A stretch of 38,166 nucleotides of DNA from contig SKYU01000211.1 of the NCBI GenBank assembly GCA_007127715.1, positions 1 to 38,166 of the forward strand. The letters are read 5' to 3'. A model generated the notes under the pieces. The model saw nothing but the letters and a program-made list of their open reading frames with translations. It was not told where the DNA came from and ran no database searches. Both the position numbers and the translations under genes were made by a program. How positions within the stretch are numbered: position 1 is the stretch's first letter; every line of letters starts with the position of its first letter. The stretch comes from Gammaproteobacteria bacterium. GTDB lineage: Bacteria; Pseudomonadota; Gammaproteobacteria; Steroidobacterales; PWYM01. This document shows positions 8,557 through 15,852 of this stretch, piece after piece.

Positions 8557-8566
8557 ACCGGAGCAT

Positions 8567-8583
8567 GGCGGCACGGTGCCGCC
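8567..8583 (+). promoter_or_regulatory. Leader hairpin of the Hsp20 mRNA
   Basis: GGCGGCAC (8567-8574) and GTGCCGCC (8576-8583) are exact reverse complements around one base, so a 6-bp GC stem with a 5-base loop forms close to the expected transcript 5' end. It does not cover the GGAGG at 8609-8613, so it is more likely a stabilising structure than a simple RNA thermometer, though some thermometers have such an upstream hairpin. Confidence 0.4.
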
Positions 8584-8621
8584 CGCGTGACAAGAGCCAG
8601 ACAGCATGGAGGAACACCGTC

Positions 8622-9065
8622 ATGACCATGGTGCGTTATGAACCTTTCGAAATGATGAACGACCTGCACGGTCGGCTGCAGCGGATGCTGGAAGGCCAGC
8701 TTCGGTCCGGCCAGGAGGAGAGCAGCGCGGCGACCGCCGACTGGGTGCCCGCGGTGGATATCCAGGAATTCGCCGACCGGTTTGTCCTGCAGGTGGATCT
8801 CCCCGGTGTGAACCCGGAGTCCGTTGATCTCACGCTGGACCGGGGTGTGCTGACGCTCAGTGGACAGCGCGAGCAGCGGGTGGGTGACGGCGAGCCGGTC
8901 CGCGAGCGCCGCGAGCGCGGTGTCGGCCGGTTCCATCGTCGTTTCATCCTGCCTGACACGGCGGACGCCGAGGGCGTGCGCGCGAGCGGCCGCCTCGGGA
9001 TCCTGGAAATCGAAATTCCGAAACAGGCGAAAGCCCAGCCACGGCGTATCCAGGTCGCGGCCTGA
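8622..9065 (+). CDS. hsp20: Hsp20 / alpha-crystallin family small heat-shock protein
   Basis: The 147-residue chaperone begins MTMVRYEPFEMMNDLHGRLQ, as is usual for the IbpA-like Hsp17/Hsp20 group. The alpha-crystallin domain covers about 42-140 and includes WVPAVDIQEFADRFVLQVDLPGV, the strand LTLDRGVLTLSGQRE, the RRERGVGRFHRRF segment and GILEIEIPK, where the usual IxI/LEI motif ends the domain. The short C-terminal tail (QAKAQPRRIQVAA) carries an IxV-type oligomer contact. It binds unfolding proteins without ATP. GGAGG lies eight bases before the ATG. Expression is likely driven by the sigma-32 promoter at 8529-8556, and a terminator follows at 9097. Confidence 0.95.
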   Translation: MTMVRYEPFEMMNDLHGRLQRMLEGQLRSGQEESSAATADWVPAVDIQEFADRFVLQVDLPGVNPESVDLTLDRGVLTLSGQREQRVGDGEPVRERRERGVGRFHRRFILPDTADAEGVRASGRLGILEIEIPKQAKAQPRRIQVAA

Positions 9066-9096
9066 GGGCCTGCCGCGGCGCGCAGCCGGCGGACGG

Positions 9097-9118
9097 ACGG
9101 GGCCTCCGGGCCCCGTTT
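9097..9118 (+). terminator. Rho-independent terminator after Hsp20
   Basis: ACGGGGCC (9097-9104) and GGCCCCGT (9109-9116) pair around TCCG, followed by a short T run (TTT, 9116-9118). The T-tract is weak but the stem is strong and GC-rich and sits 32 bp after the Hsp20 stop codon. Confidence 0.55.
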
Positions 9119-9286
9119 CCGTGAGCAGCCGCCAGGGCTCGATGCCCTGCGTCCCGGGCGGCCTGCCGGGTGCGATGGGGTATCATTCAACCAGCCGCCC
9201 CGCGGGGCACTGCGACATGGGGCGGGGCGGCGCAGGGAAGCGACGCCAGCTTGGAGCCACGCATCAGGACTGAGGATGTACAGATC

Positions 9287-11068
9287 ATGAGCTATACCGC
9301 GCCGATCAAGGATATGCGATTCGTCATCAACGAAATCGCCGGCCTGGAGCAGTTGAACGCCCTGCCCGCGTTCGAAATGGCAAGCCCGGACCTGGTCGAC
9401 ACCGTGCTGGATGAGGCGGGCCGTCTGGCCGCCGAAGTCCTCGCGCCGACCAACTGGCCGGGAGACCAGGCGGGGACCCGGGTCGAGAACGACGCGGTCG
9501 TCGTTCCCGAAGTGTTCCGGGAGGCCTACCGGCAGTTCCTTGAAGGCGGCTGGCCGGCGCTGCCCTGCAATCCGGAGTATGACGGCCAGGGCCTGCCGCA
9601 TGTCGTCGCCACCGCGGCGATGGAAATGTGGAAGAGTGCGAACCTGGCGTTCTCGCTATGCCCGATGCTGACCCACGGTGCTGTCGAGGCGCTCGAGGCG
9701 CATGGCAGCGACGAGCTCCGGCGCCTGTATCTCCCGAAGCTGATCAGCGGGGAGTGGACCGGCACCATGAACCTCACCGAGCCGCAGGCCGGCTCTGACC
9801 TCGCGGCCATCACCACCCGGGCGGTGCCTGAAGGGGATCACTACCGCATCACCGGTCGCAAGATCTACATCACCTGGGGCGATCACGACCTCACTGACAA
9901 CGTCATCCACCTGGTATTGGCCCGGCTGCCGGATGCGCCGGCGGGTGTGAAGGGGATTTCGCTGTTTCTCGTGCCGAAATTCCTGCTCGATGCCGAGGGT
10001 CGTCCCGGGGAACGCAACGATGTGAAACCCATCTCCGTCGAGCACAAGCTGGGTATTCACGGCAGCCCGACCTGCGTGATGAGTTATGGCGACGATGGCG
10101 GCGCCATCGGCTATCTGGTCGGCGAGGAAAACAACGGCCTGGCGTGCATGTTCACCATGATGAACCATGCCCGCCTGGCCGTCGGGGTCGAGGGGCTGTC
10201 CATCTCGGAGCGGGCCTACCAACTGGCACTGGCCTATGCGCGCGACCGGGTCCAGGGCTATCTCCCCGGCGAGGCCGAGCGTGTGCGGATCATCCGGCAT
10301 CCGGACGTGCGGCGCATGCTGCTGACGATGAAGGCCTCCATCGAGGCCATGCGTGCGCTGGCCTACGTCGCCTCGGCGTCGCTTGATTTCTCCCACAAGG
10401 CCGAGGATGCGGCGCTGAAGGCGCATCATCAGGCCCGCATCGACCTGCTCACGCCGGTGGTGAAGGGCTGGTGCACGGAACTCGGCCAGGAGATGGCCTC
10501 GCTCGGCGTGCAGATTCACGGAGGCATGGGCTATGTCGAGGAGACCGGTGCGGCACAGCATCTCCGGGACTCGCGCATCACGACAATCTACGAGGGCACG
10601 ACCGGCATCCAGGCCAACGACCTCGCCGGGCGAAAGATCGTCCGGGACGGGGGGCGCGCCATGGCGTCGCTGATTGCGGAGATGCGCGAAACCCAGGCGG
10701 AACTGGCCGCCGCCGGCGGGCCACATGCCGGAATCGCGACGCGCCTGGCAGAGGGGATCGACGCGCTCGAGGCCTCGGTCCAGTGGTTGCTGGATACCGC
10801 CGGGCGCGACCCCCACGCCATGGGCTCGGCCGGGGTCAATCTGTTGATGCTTGCAGGGACCGTGGCTGGCGGGTGGCTCATGGGTCGTGGTGCGCTGGCG
10901 GCGGCGCGTCGACTGGACCAGGGTGACAACGATCGCGAGTATCTCGAGGCGAAGCTCGTGACCGCAAGGTTCTACGCCGAGCATATGCTCCCGAGGGCGG
11001 GTGCGTATCGGCAGGCGATCCTGGCCGGTACCGAAAGCCTGATGGCGCTGACCGAAGAGCAGTTCTGA
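9287..11068 (+). CDS. Long-form acyl-CoA dehydrogenase (DmdC/AcdB-like)
   Basis: The 593-residue flavoenzyme opens MSYTAPIKDMRFVINEIAGL, the hallmark N-terminus of the roughly 590-residue subgroup that includes 3-methylmercaptopropionyl-CoA dehydrogenase DmdC. The usual sections are present: MNLTEPQAGSDLAAI (FAD-binding signature), HKLGIHGSPTCVMSYG, LGVQIHGGMGYVEETGAAQHLRDSRI and YEGTTGIQANDL, the region holding the catalytic glutamate in many members. A C-terminal helical extension follows. It oxidises acyl-CoA to enoyl-CoA, passing electrons to ETF; the true substrate is open. GAGGA precedes the ATG at 9287; the frame extends upstream to 9170 but lacks a ribosome site. It sits alone, with a weak TATCAT -10 element near 9181. 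Confidence 0.9.
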   Translation: MSYTAPIKDMRFVINEIAGLEQLNALPAFEMASPDLVDTVLDEAGRLAAEVLAPTNWPGDQAGTRVENDAVVVPEVFREAYRQFLEGGWPALPCNPEYDGQGLPHVVATAAMEMWKSANLAFSLCPMLTHGAVEALEAHGSDELRRLYLPKLISGEWTGTMNLTEPQAGSDLAAITTRAVPEGDHYRITGRKIYITWGDHDLTDNVIHLVLARLPDAPAGVKGISLFLVPKFLLDAEGRPGERNDVKPISVEHKLGIHGSPTCVMSYGDDGGAIGYLVGEENNGLACMFTMMNHARLAVGVEGLSISERAYQLALAYARDRVQGYLPGEAERVRIIRHPDVRRMLLTMKASIEAMRALAYVASASLDFSHKAEDAALKAHHQARIDLLTPVVKGWCTELGQEMASLGVQIHGGMGYVEETGAAQHLRDSRITTIYEGTTGIQANDLAGRKIVRDGGRAMASLIAEMRETQAELAAAGGPHAGIATRLAEGIDALEASVQWLLDTAGRDPHAMGSAGVNLLMLAGTVAGGWLMGRGALAAARRLDQGDNDREYLEAKLVTARFYAEHMLPRAGAYRQAILAGTESLMALTEEQF

Positions 11069-11139
11069 GACAACGTGAGCGCGCTGCCCGGTCGGTCCGC
11101 GTGCCGGCTGCTGGGCGGCTCGCCCGGGGCCGCACCCGG

Positions 11140-11805
11140 TCAGCGTGGCGACATTCTGAGGACCGGCTGGCGGGGCGTGAGCGTCACCTGATCGGATTCG
11201 GTTGTGGTCTGCACGGTGACGTCCAGTCGCTGCAGGCCCGGGAAGGCGCTGAACAGCTGGGCACCGATCTGCGTGAGCTGGTCCGGGCGCTGGCAGAGAT
11301 AGACGTGGTGTACGTCGATCTCGGCCGGGGGGCGGGAGTCATCCTGCCCGTCCGCCTTGAGGGCAGAGCTCTCGTCATCGCCTGTCGGTTGCTGCGGAGC
11401 AGGATGTCCGCCCAGCGGCACGTCTCGCTGCCGCAGTTCACGCAGGCGCTCGCCAGGGCGCTGCCGGCTCACCAGCCCTGCCGCTTCCATCACCGTCCCT
11501 TCCACCCGCGTCTCCACCAGACGACAGGCCGCTGCGGGAGGCAGATGGAACAGGCTGCCGGCATCGCCAAGCAGTGCAGCACCGCTGCTCAGCACCTGCT
11601 GGCGATGATCCGCGTTTTGCAGCGCGGCCGCCGGGAATAGCGTGTCTGCCGGGCTGGTCAGACGCAACTCGACCCGGCCCTGCTCCCGCGTGACATCCAG
11701 TCGCGCAGTCTCGTCGGCCATGGCGCTTCCGCCTGACAGCGCGGCAGACACAAAAAAGGCCAGGAGGCCCAGGGTGTTGTGGCTTGAGCGGCTGTCGTTC
11801 GACAT
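11140..11805 (-). CDS. ZrgA/DUF2796-like periplasmic zinc-uptake protein
   Basis: The 221-residue product has an N-terminal signal (about 1-30) and the framework of the DUF2796/ZrgA group: LDVTREQGRVELRLTSPADTLFP, a Leu-rich GAALLGDAGSLFHLPPAAACRL segment, an alignable EIDVHHVYLCQRPDQLTQIGAQLF near 165-190, and LTPRQPVLRM at the end. The family binds zinc at the periplasmic face through a His-rich loop. Here the loop (about 135-165) is acidic and Gln-rich with few His, so binding may be weaker or use HVYLC residues. The ATG directly follows the folE TGA (TGAATG), so translation is coupled to a zinc-dependent enzyme. Alternative: another small DUF2796-fold protein. Confidence 0.65.
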   Translation of the reverse strand: MSNDSRSSHNTLGLLAFFVSAALSGGSAMADETARLDVTREQGRVELRLTSPADTLFPAAALQNADHRQQVLSSGAALLGDAGSLFHLPPAAACRLVETRVEGTVMEAAGLVSRQRPGERLRELRQRDVPLGGHPAPQQPTGDDESSALKADGQDDSRPPAEIDVHHVYLCQRPDQLTQIGAQLFSAFPGLQRLDVTVQTTTESDQVTLTPRQPVLRMSPR

Positions 11806-12423
11806 TCAGCCCAGGCGTGTCCGGCCAACGTTGGTCAGGAATTCGGTGCGCGTCCGGGCATCACTGCGGAATGTTCCCAGCATCTGGCTGGTCACCATGG
11901 ACACCCCGGTCTTGTGCACGCCTCGGGTGGTCATGCACTGGTGCGACGCCTCGATGACGACACCGACGCCCTTGGGTTTCAGTACGTCCTGGATGCAGTT
12001 GGCGATCTGCGCCGTGAGTTTTTCCTGCACCTGGAAACGCCGCGCGAATGCATCGACCACCCGCGCGAGCTTGCTGATACCCACCACCTTGTTGGTGGGC
12101 AGGTAGCCGACATGCGCGTGCCCGATGATAGGCGCCATATGGTGCTCGCAGTGCGACTCGAAGCTGATGTCGCGCAGCACGATCATCTCGTCGTAACCTT
12201 CCACCTCCTCGAAGGTTCGGGCCAGGAACTCCACCGGATCCTGATCATAGCCTCCGAACCAGTCACGGTAGGCCTTGACCACGCGTTTCGGCGTCTCGAG
12301 CAGGCCCTCGCGATCGGGATCATCCCCGGCCCATCGCAGCAGTGTGCGCACCGCGTCCCGGGCTTCGTCTTCTGTCGGTCGTCCCTGACCTGTCTGCCGT
12401 GCGGCCTCTGTGCTGTCGCTCAC
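11806..12423 (-). CDS. folE: GTP cyclohydrolase I
   Basis: The 205-residue enzyme makes 7,8-dihydroneopterin triphosphate from GTP, the first step of folate (and related pterin) synthesis, in the cytosol. Family motifs include [47 protein letters not shown] and [16 protein letters not shown]. Zinc ligands Cys92, His95 and Cys163 are present, so it is the zinc-dependent type IA enzyme. I prefer the GTG at 12421-12423, with AAGGG about four bases ahead; an ATG at 12486 would add 21 residues. It is cotranscribed with a zinc-uptake-type protein, which fits its metal need. Divergent from a Cfa-like methyltransferase. Confidence 0.92.
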   Translation of the reverse strand: MSDSTEAARQTGQGRPTEDEARDAVRTLLRWAGDDPDREGLLETPKRVVKAYRDWFGGYDQDPVEFLARTFEEVEGYDEMIVLRDISFESHCEHHMAPIIGHAHVGYLPTNKVVGISKLARVVDAFARRFQVQEKLTAQIANCIQDVLKPKGVGVVIEASHQCMTTRGVHKTGVSMVTSQMLGTFRSDARTRTEFLTNVGRTRLG

Positions 12424-12554
12424 GCGCCCTTCGCTCCCTCGATCACCCTGGCGGGTGCTTTGCCCCCGCCTGAAAACCATGCACACTGCCAGCCGCCGCG
12501 GGTAGCGTCAACGCGTCCGGATGAGCGCCCGGATGCGCCCCGGGGGCGTTAGTC

Positions 12555-12583
12555 ATCCGTACGGGGCGACTTGACGTACGGAT
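12555..12583. promoter_or_regulatory. Inverted repeat (9-bp half-sites, 11-bp spacer), likely operator
   Basis: ATCCGTACG (12555-12563) and CGTACGGAT (12575-12583) are exact reverse complements separated by 11 bp, giving half-site centres about two helical turns apart, as for dimeric helix-turn-helix regulators. It lies in the divergent folE / methyltransferase gap and is followed immediately by a second dyad. Confidence 0.5.
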
Positions 12584-12600
12584 TCGACGTGGACGTCGAA
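12583..12600. promoter_or_regulatory. 18-bp perfect palindrome, likely operator
   Basis: TTCGACGT (12583-12590) and ACGTCGAA (12593-12600) are exact reverse complements around GG. It abuts the previous dyad and is followed by CTGATCAG (12602-12609). It sits about 30 bp before the methyltransferase start, the right place to control it. Confidence 0.5.
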
Positions 12601-12630
12601 GCTGATCAGTCACCAAGGGAGAGCCAGGTC

Positions 12631-13677
12631 TTGAGTATGTTGATCGAGTGGGCCGAACGCGGCCTGATTCCCGACCCGCTGTTGCGGTTCGGCATGCGTC
12701 GTCTCATGGGCGCGCGGCTCAGGGCGGAACGTGGCGATGGCGGTGAGGCCCAGTTCGCCCGTTACCAGGCCCGGCTCGCCGAGCTTCGTGAAGGCCCCGT
12801 GGCCCTGCACACCGATGCCGCCAACGACCAGCACTACGAGGTGCCGGCCGCATTTTTCGAGCACGTGCTGGGTCGTTACCTGAAATACAGCTGTGCCCTG
12901 TGGCCACTGGGTACCGAATCGCTGGACGATGCCGAGGCTGCCATGCTCGAGGTGACCTGCCAGCGGGCCGGCCTCACGGACGGACAGCGTATCCTCGAAC
13001 TCGGCTGCGGCTGGGGCTCGCTGTCGCTGTGGATGGCTGGCCGGTACCCGGGGAGCCGGATCACCGCAGTGTCGAATTCGGCCAGCCAGCGTGAATTCAT
13101 CGAGGCGCGTGCCCGTGCGGCGGGGATCGTCAACCTCGAGGTCGTGACAGCGGACATGAACGTCTTCGAGACCTCTGAGCGTTTTGACCGTGTCGTCTCC
13201 ATCGAGATGTTCGAGCACATGCGCAACTATCGCGAACTGCTGCGCCGCGTCAGTAGCTGGCTGGAGGCTGATGGACGGCTGTTCGTGCATGTGTTCTGTC
13301 ATCGCGAATTCCTGTATCCGTTTGAAACGGATGGCAGCTACGACTGGATGGCAGAGCATTTCTTTACCGGCGGGATCATGCCGGCGGAACAGATGTTTTC
13401 GTGGTTCCAGGAGGATCTTCGGCTCGAAGCCCAGTGGCGCGTGAACGGGATGCATTACGCCCGGACGTCGAACGCCTGGCTGGCCCGGATGGATGCGGCC
13501 GAGGATGAGATCCTGAGGGTTTTCTCGGAGGTCTATGGTGGGGCGGATGCGCGGCGCTGGGTGCAGCGCTGGCGGATGTTTTTCATGGCTGTGGCCGAAC
13601 TGTTCGGCTATGCGGGGGGGCGCGAATGGTTCGTCACCCATGCCCTGTTCACCCAGCGTGAAGCTGCAGAAGCCTGA
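12631..13677 (+). CDS. Cfa-like SAM-dependent methyltransferase
   Basis: The 348-residue protein belongs to the cyclopropane-fatty-acid synthase / mycolic acid synthase-like group (PF02353 relatives), closest in style to plant coclaurine N-methyltransferase-like members. It has DANDQHYEVPAAFFEHVLG at about 75-95, the SAM motif ILELGCGWGSLSLWMAGRYP (about 130-150), VSIEMFEHMRNY and a C-terminal SNAWLARMD...WRMFFMAVAELFGY block. It may act on phospholipid acyl chains or small molecules. The open frame reaches 12571, but that region holds palindromic operators, so I take the TTG at 12631, with GGGAG nine bases upstream; ATG 12637 is the alternative. Homologues begin LIxLAERGLLPDPLIRxGIR, matching this start. 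Confidence 0.85.
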   Translation: MSMLIEWAERGLIPDPLLRFGMRRLMGARLRAERGDGGEAQFARYQARLAELREGPVALHTDAANDQHYEVPAAFFEHVLGRYLKYSCALWPLGTESLDDAEAAMLEVTCQRAGLTDGQRILELGCGWGSLSLWMAGRYPGSRITAVSNSASQREFIEARARAAGIVNLEVVTADMNVFETSERFDRVVSIEMFEHMRNYRELLRRVSSWLEADGRLFVHVFCHREFLYPFETDGSYDWMAEHFFTGGIMPAEQMFSWFQEDLRLEAQWRVNGMHYARTSNAWLARMDAAEDEILRVFSEVYGGADARRWVQRWRMFFMAVAELFGYAGGREWFVTHALFTQREAAEA

Positions 13678-13703
13678 CGCCGTCGCCGACTTTTCGCTGC
13701 GCT

Positions 13704-13737
13704 AAAAAAAACAGGGGCCGGCAATGCCGGCCCCTGT
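13704..13737 (-). terminator. Strong terminator for the HiPIP gene, shared by convergent genes
   Basis: A 12-bp perfect stem (ACAGGGGCCGGC at 13711-13722, GCCGGCCCCTGT at 13726-13737) with an AAT loop is flanked on the low-coordinate side by eight A, that is, a T8 tract for minus-strand transcription. It is thus a textbook terminator for the HiPIP gene, and the stem could also stop the plus-strand methyltransferase transcript. Confidence 0.9.
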
Positions 13738-13778
13738 TCCTGTACTCGGCAACCTGCGTAGGTCGCGCGAAGCGGTGT

Positions 13779-14111
13779 TCAGCCCTTGGCGACCCAGGCG
13801 CTGCACCAGCCCTCATTGGCGACCAGCTTGCCCGGGAAGATGGAGCAGGGGCGCCAGTCATCCTCCGCCGGGCCGGAAATCAGGCGACAGTTGCTGCACA
13901 GCTGCCCTTCCTCATAGCGCGGAAAGCGGGCCGTATCGACATCCGCAACATCATGCACGTAACCGAGGGCCACCGCGGCGGGATCACTTTCCTCGAGGCG
14001 GGGCAGGCCGTCCGGCACAGCGGCCGAGGCTGTACGCATGGCAGCGGCACCCGCGGGCAGGGCTGCGGCACCGATGGCTGCGACCTTCAGGAATTCACGA
14101 CGTGTCTTCAT
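13779..14111 (-). CDS. hip: High-potential iron-sulfur protein (HiPIP)
   Basis: The 110-residue protein starts MKTRREFLKV, a Tat signal (RREFLK), followed by Ala-rich residues up to about 30. The mature chain carries CSNC (72,75), then Cys89 in WRPCS and Cys103 in GWCSAW, the four ligands of one [4Fe-4S] cluster. HiPIPs shuttle single electrons in the periplasm at high potential, for example to a reaction centre or a terminal oxidase. There is no photosynthetic gene nearby, so respiration is the likely role. The frame is open to 14165, but the Tat motif fixes the start at 14111. A TATACT -10-like element is at 14176-14181 (minus strand). A terminator follows at 13704-13737. Confidence 0.92.
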   Translation of the reverse strand: MKTRREFLKVAAIGAAALPAGAAAMRTASAAVPDGLPRLEESDPAAVALGYVHDVADVDTARFPRYEEGQLCSNCRLISGPAEDDWRPCSIFPGKLVANEGWCSAWVAKG

Positions 14112-14261
14112 CTTGCAAGCTCCGTTTCGTTGTACGCCTGTGCTGCAGGCACATCTGGCCTCCACCAGTACGGACAGTATAGCCTGCTGGATGTTTCACC
14201 CATAGGGGGATTTCGCTCTGCGGACACGACTGCGGCCGGGAGTGCCAGGTTCAGCAGGGGT

Positions 14262-14870
14262 TCAGGCAGAGCGTGCGGGGCTCCAGTACGCATGCAGGGC
14301 CACGGTGGACTGTGCGATCAGGTCCAGACCCTCGTCGCTCCAGAAGACTTCGGTCGGTCCGGTGACCTCGGATTCGAATTCGTTGCGCTCCACGGCGTGC
14401 GCCAGTATCGGCAACACCAGCAGCGCATCTTCCCGCGAGTCGAAAAGATCCTGCCAGGAATCGCGATCGACCAGCGTGCCGCGCACGAATCCCTCGCACC
14501 AGAACTCCGGCAGTACGATCTCTTCGCCGTCCTCCTCGGTGGCGGCGTGGATCGGCGCAAATTCTTCCGGCTGCTCGGCAAGTTGCAATGCGATGGAATT
14601 CATCAGCCGGAACAACAGGTGCATGATGCGGTTGGCCTCGGCCTCCGAGCTGAACAACGCCACCTCCGGTTCGAGGTCGCCCCAGATGCGTCCCAGCCAG
14701 TGTTCAGGGGGTGTCTGTGAGGGGCCGACGACGATCGCTGTCAGAAAACCGTGCAGTGTGGCCAACGACATGGTGTCTTCCGGCAGGGATTCCCGGTTGA
14801 GATAGTCTTCCAGCTCGTCGAGTTCCTGATCGTCGAGTGTCCGGGTGGCGTCGGGAGGATGGCTGCTCAT
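14262..14870 (-). CDS. UPF0149/YecA-family protein
   Basis: The 202-residue cytoplasmic protein resembles the UPF0149 (YgfB/YecA-like) group. It has a helix with LDDQELDELEDYLN (about 13-26), then TLHGFLTAIVVGPSQTPPEHWLGRIWG (about 40-66), the conserved helical core with EFWCEGFVRGTLVDRDSWQDLFD (about 125-147) and a helical end. Members are uncharacterised or take part in stress responses; some have a C-terminal SEC-C zinc motif, which is absent here. I chose ATG 14870 because it precedes the family-like part, though no clear ribosome site is seen; ATG 14903 is the alternative. Divergent from the DUF432 gene. Confidence 0.8.
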   Translation of the reverse strand: MSSHPPDATRTLDDQELDELEDYLNRESLPEDTMSLATLHGFLTAIVVGPSQTPPEHWLGRIWGDLEPEVALFSSEAEANRIMHLLFRLMNSIALQLAEQPEEFAPIHAATEEDGEEIVLPEFWCEGFVRGTLVDRDSWQDLFDSREDALLVLPILAHAVERNEFESEVTGPTEVFWSDEGLDLIAQSTVALHAYWSPARSA

Positions 14871-15018
14871 GGGTGGGGTCCAGGCGTTCGAATGGCGAGA
14901 CATTAACATCCGCATGGCCGGGCTGTCGCCCGCGGGAAACCGAAGCCCGCGCCGACGCTGTGTCCAGCATGCCACTGTCATACAATCGGCAGTACCCAGG
15001 TGGACCGGAACCTGACTG

Positions 15019-15849
15019 ATGAGCGAGCGTGCAGCCGACACCGATACAGGGCCCGGGGAGGGCCATGGTGATCCCTGGTGGTCACCCCGCAGCGTCGCGT
15101 GCGGTCAGACACTGGAAGCGCGGCTGGGCACCCTGGTGCTGAAGCTTGCGCACCATGAAGGCGAGTGGGCACTCGCGACGGAACAGCTCGATGAGGATTC
15201 CGCCGGACCCCGTGCCGAGTTCACGCTGCATGACCACCACGCCGACGCGGTCGTCGCCGAGCGGTTCATCGTCACTGGCGGGGATACCGTGGAACTCGTC
15301 CCCATGCTGGCCGACCGCCCGGTCGTCATCCGGCCCCGCAGCCCCGTGTCGCTGCTTCCGGGCTCGCAGACGACCATGTATCTGTCGACGCCTGTGACCC
15401 TGCGTATCCAGGTGCGGGGGACGCCGCCGCTGGTGTTGCGTGAGGTGCCGATGCTGCGACTGTCCGATACCTGGTTCGGACCCTCGACGCGCGAAGGGGA
15501 ACTCTGCTATGCGGGCAGGACGCATGCGCGACACGCGCTTGAGGAACTGCCCAGGCGAGTGCATCGCGTGATCACGGCCGTGCGTATCGTCAATCACGCA
15601 CCCAGTGCCCTGGCGCTCGAGCGGATAAGCCTGCCGGTTCCCGTGCTGTCCGTCTTTGGCGCCAGTGATGGCCGCCTGTGGACCCAGGCGGTATCGTTGC
15701 AGCGGAGCAGCGATACCGACATGGCAGCCCTCAGGATCGACGACAAGCCTCCGGCAGAAGCGGGTGCCGTCGAGCCGCTTTCGGGGCCTCGCCAGCAGCC
15801 CGAGCGCGGTGGCGTGGTCCGTGCATTCAGTCTGCTGTTCCGGGAGTAG
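15019..15849 (+). CDS. DUF432 domain-containing protein
   Basis: The 276-residue protein, without signal peptide or membrane helices, is rich in beta strands: LEARLGTLVLKLAHHEGEWALA, the STPVTLRIQVRGTPPLVLREVPMLRLSDTWFGPSTREGELCYAGRT block, and HRVITAVRIVNHAPSALALERISLPVPVLSVF. This is the DUF432 type. The family is commonly found next to MscS channels, and here too the channel gene follows after 3 bp. The most likely role is as a cytoplasmic partner or regulator of that channel. TACAAT at 14981-14986 is a plausible -10 box. The ATG overlaps the divergent gene region only at the upstream UPF0149 frame, which is not its true start. Confidence 0.75.
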   Translation: MSERAADTDTGPGEGHGDPWWSPRSVACGQTLEARLGTLVLKLAHHEGEWALATEQLDEDSAGPRAEFTLHDHHADAVVAERFIVTGGDTVELVPMLADRPVVIRPRSPVSLLPGSQTTMYLSTPVTLRIQVRGTPPLVLREVPMLRLSDTWFGPSTREGELCYAGRTHARHALEELPRRVHRVITAVRIVNHAPSALALERISLPVPVLSVFGASDGRLWTQAVSLQRSSDTDMAALRIDDKPPAEAGAVEPLSGPRQQPERGGVVRAFSLLFRE

Positions 15850-15852
15850 CGC

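Noticed and set aside
12571-12630. Cfa-like gene starting at TTG 12571
   Set aside because: The region is occupied by palindromic operators, and homologues align from 12631.
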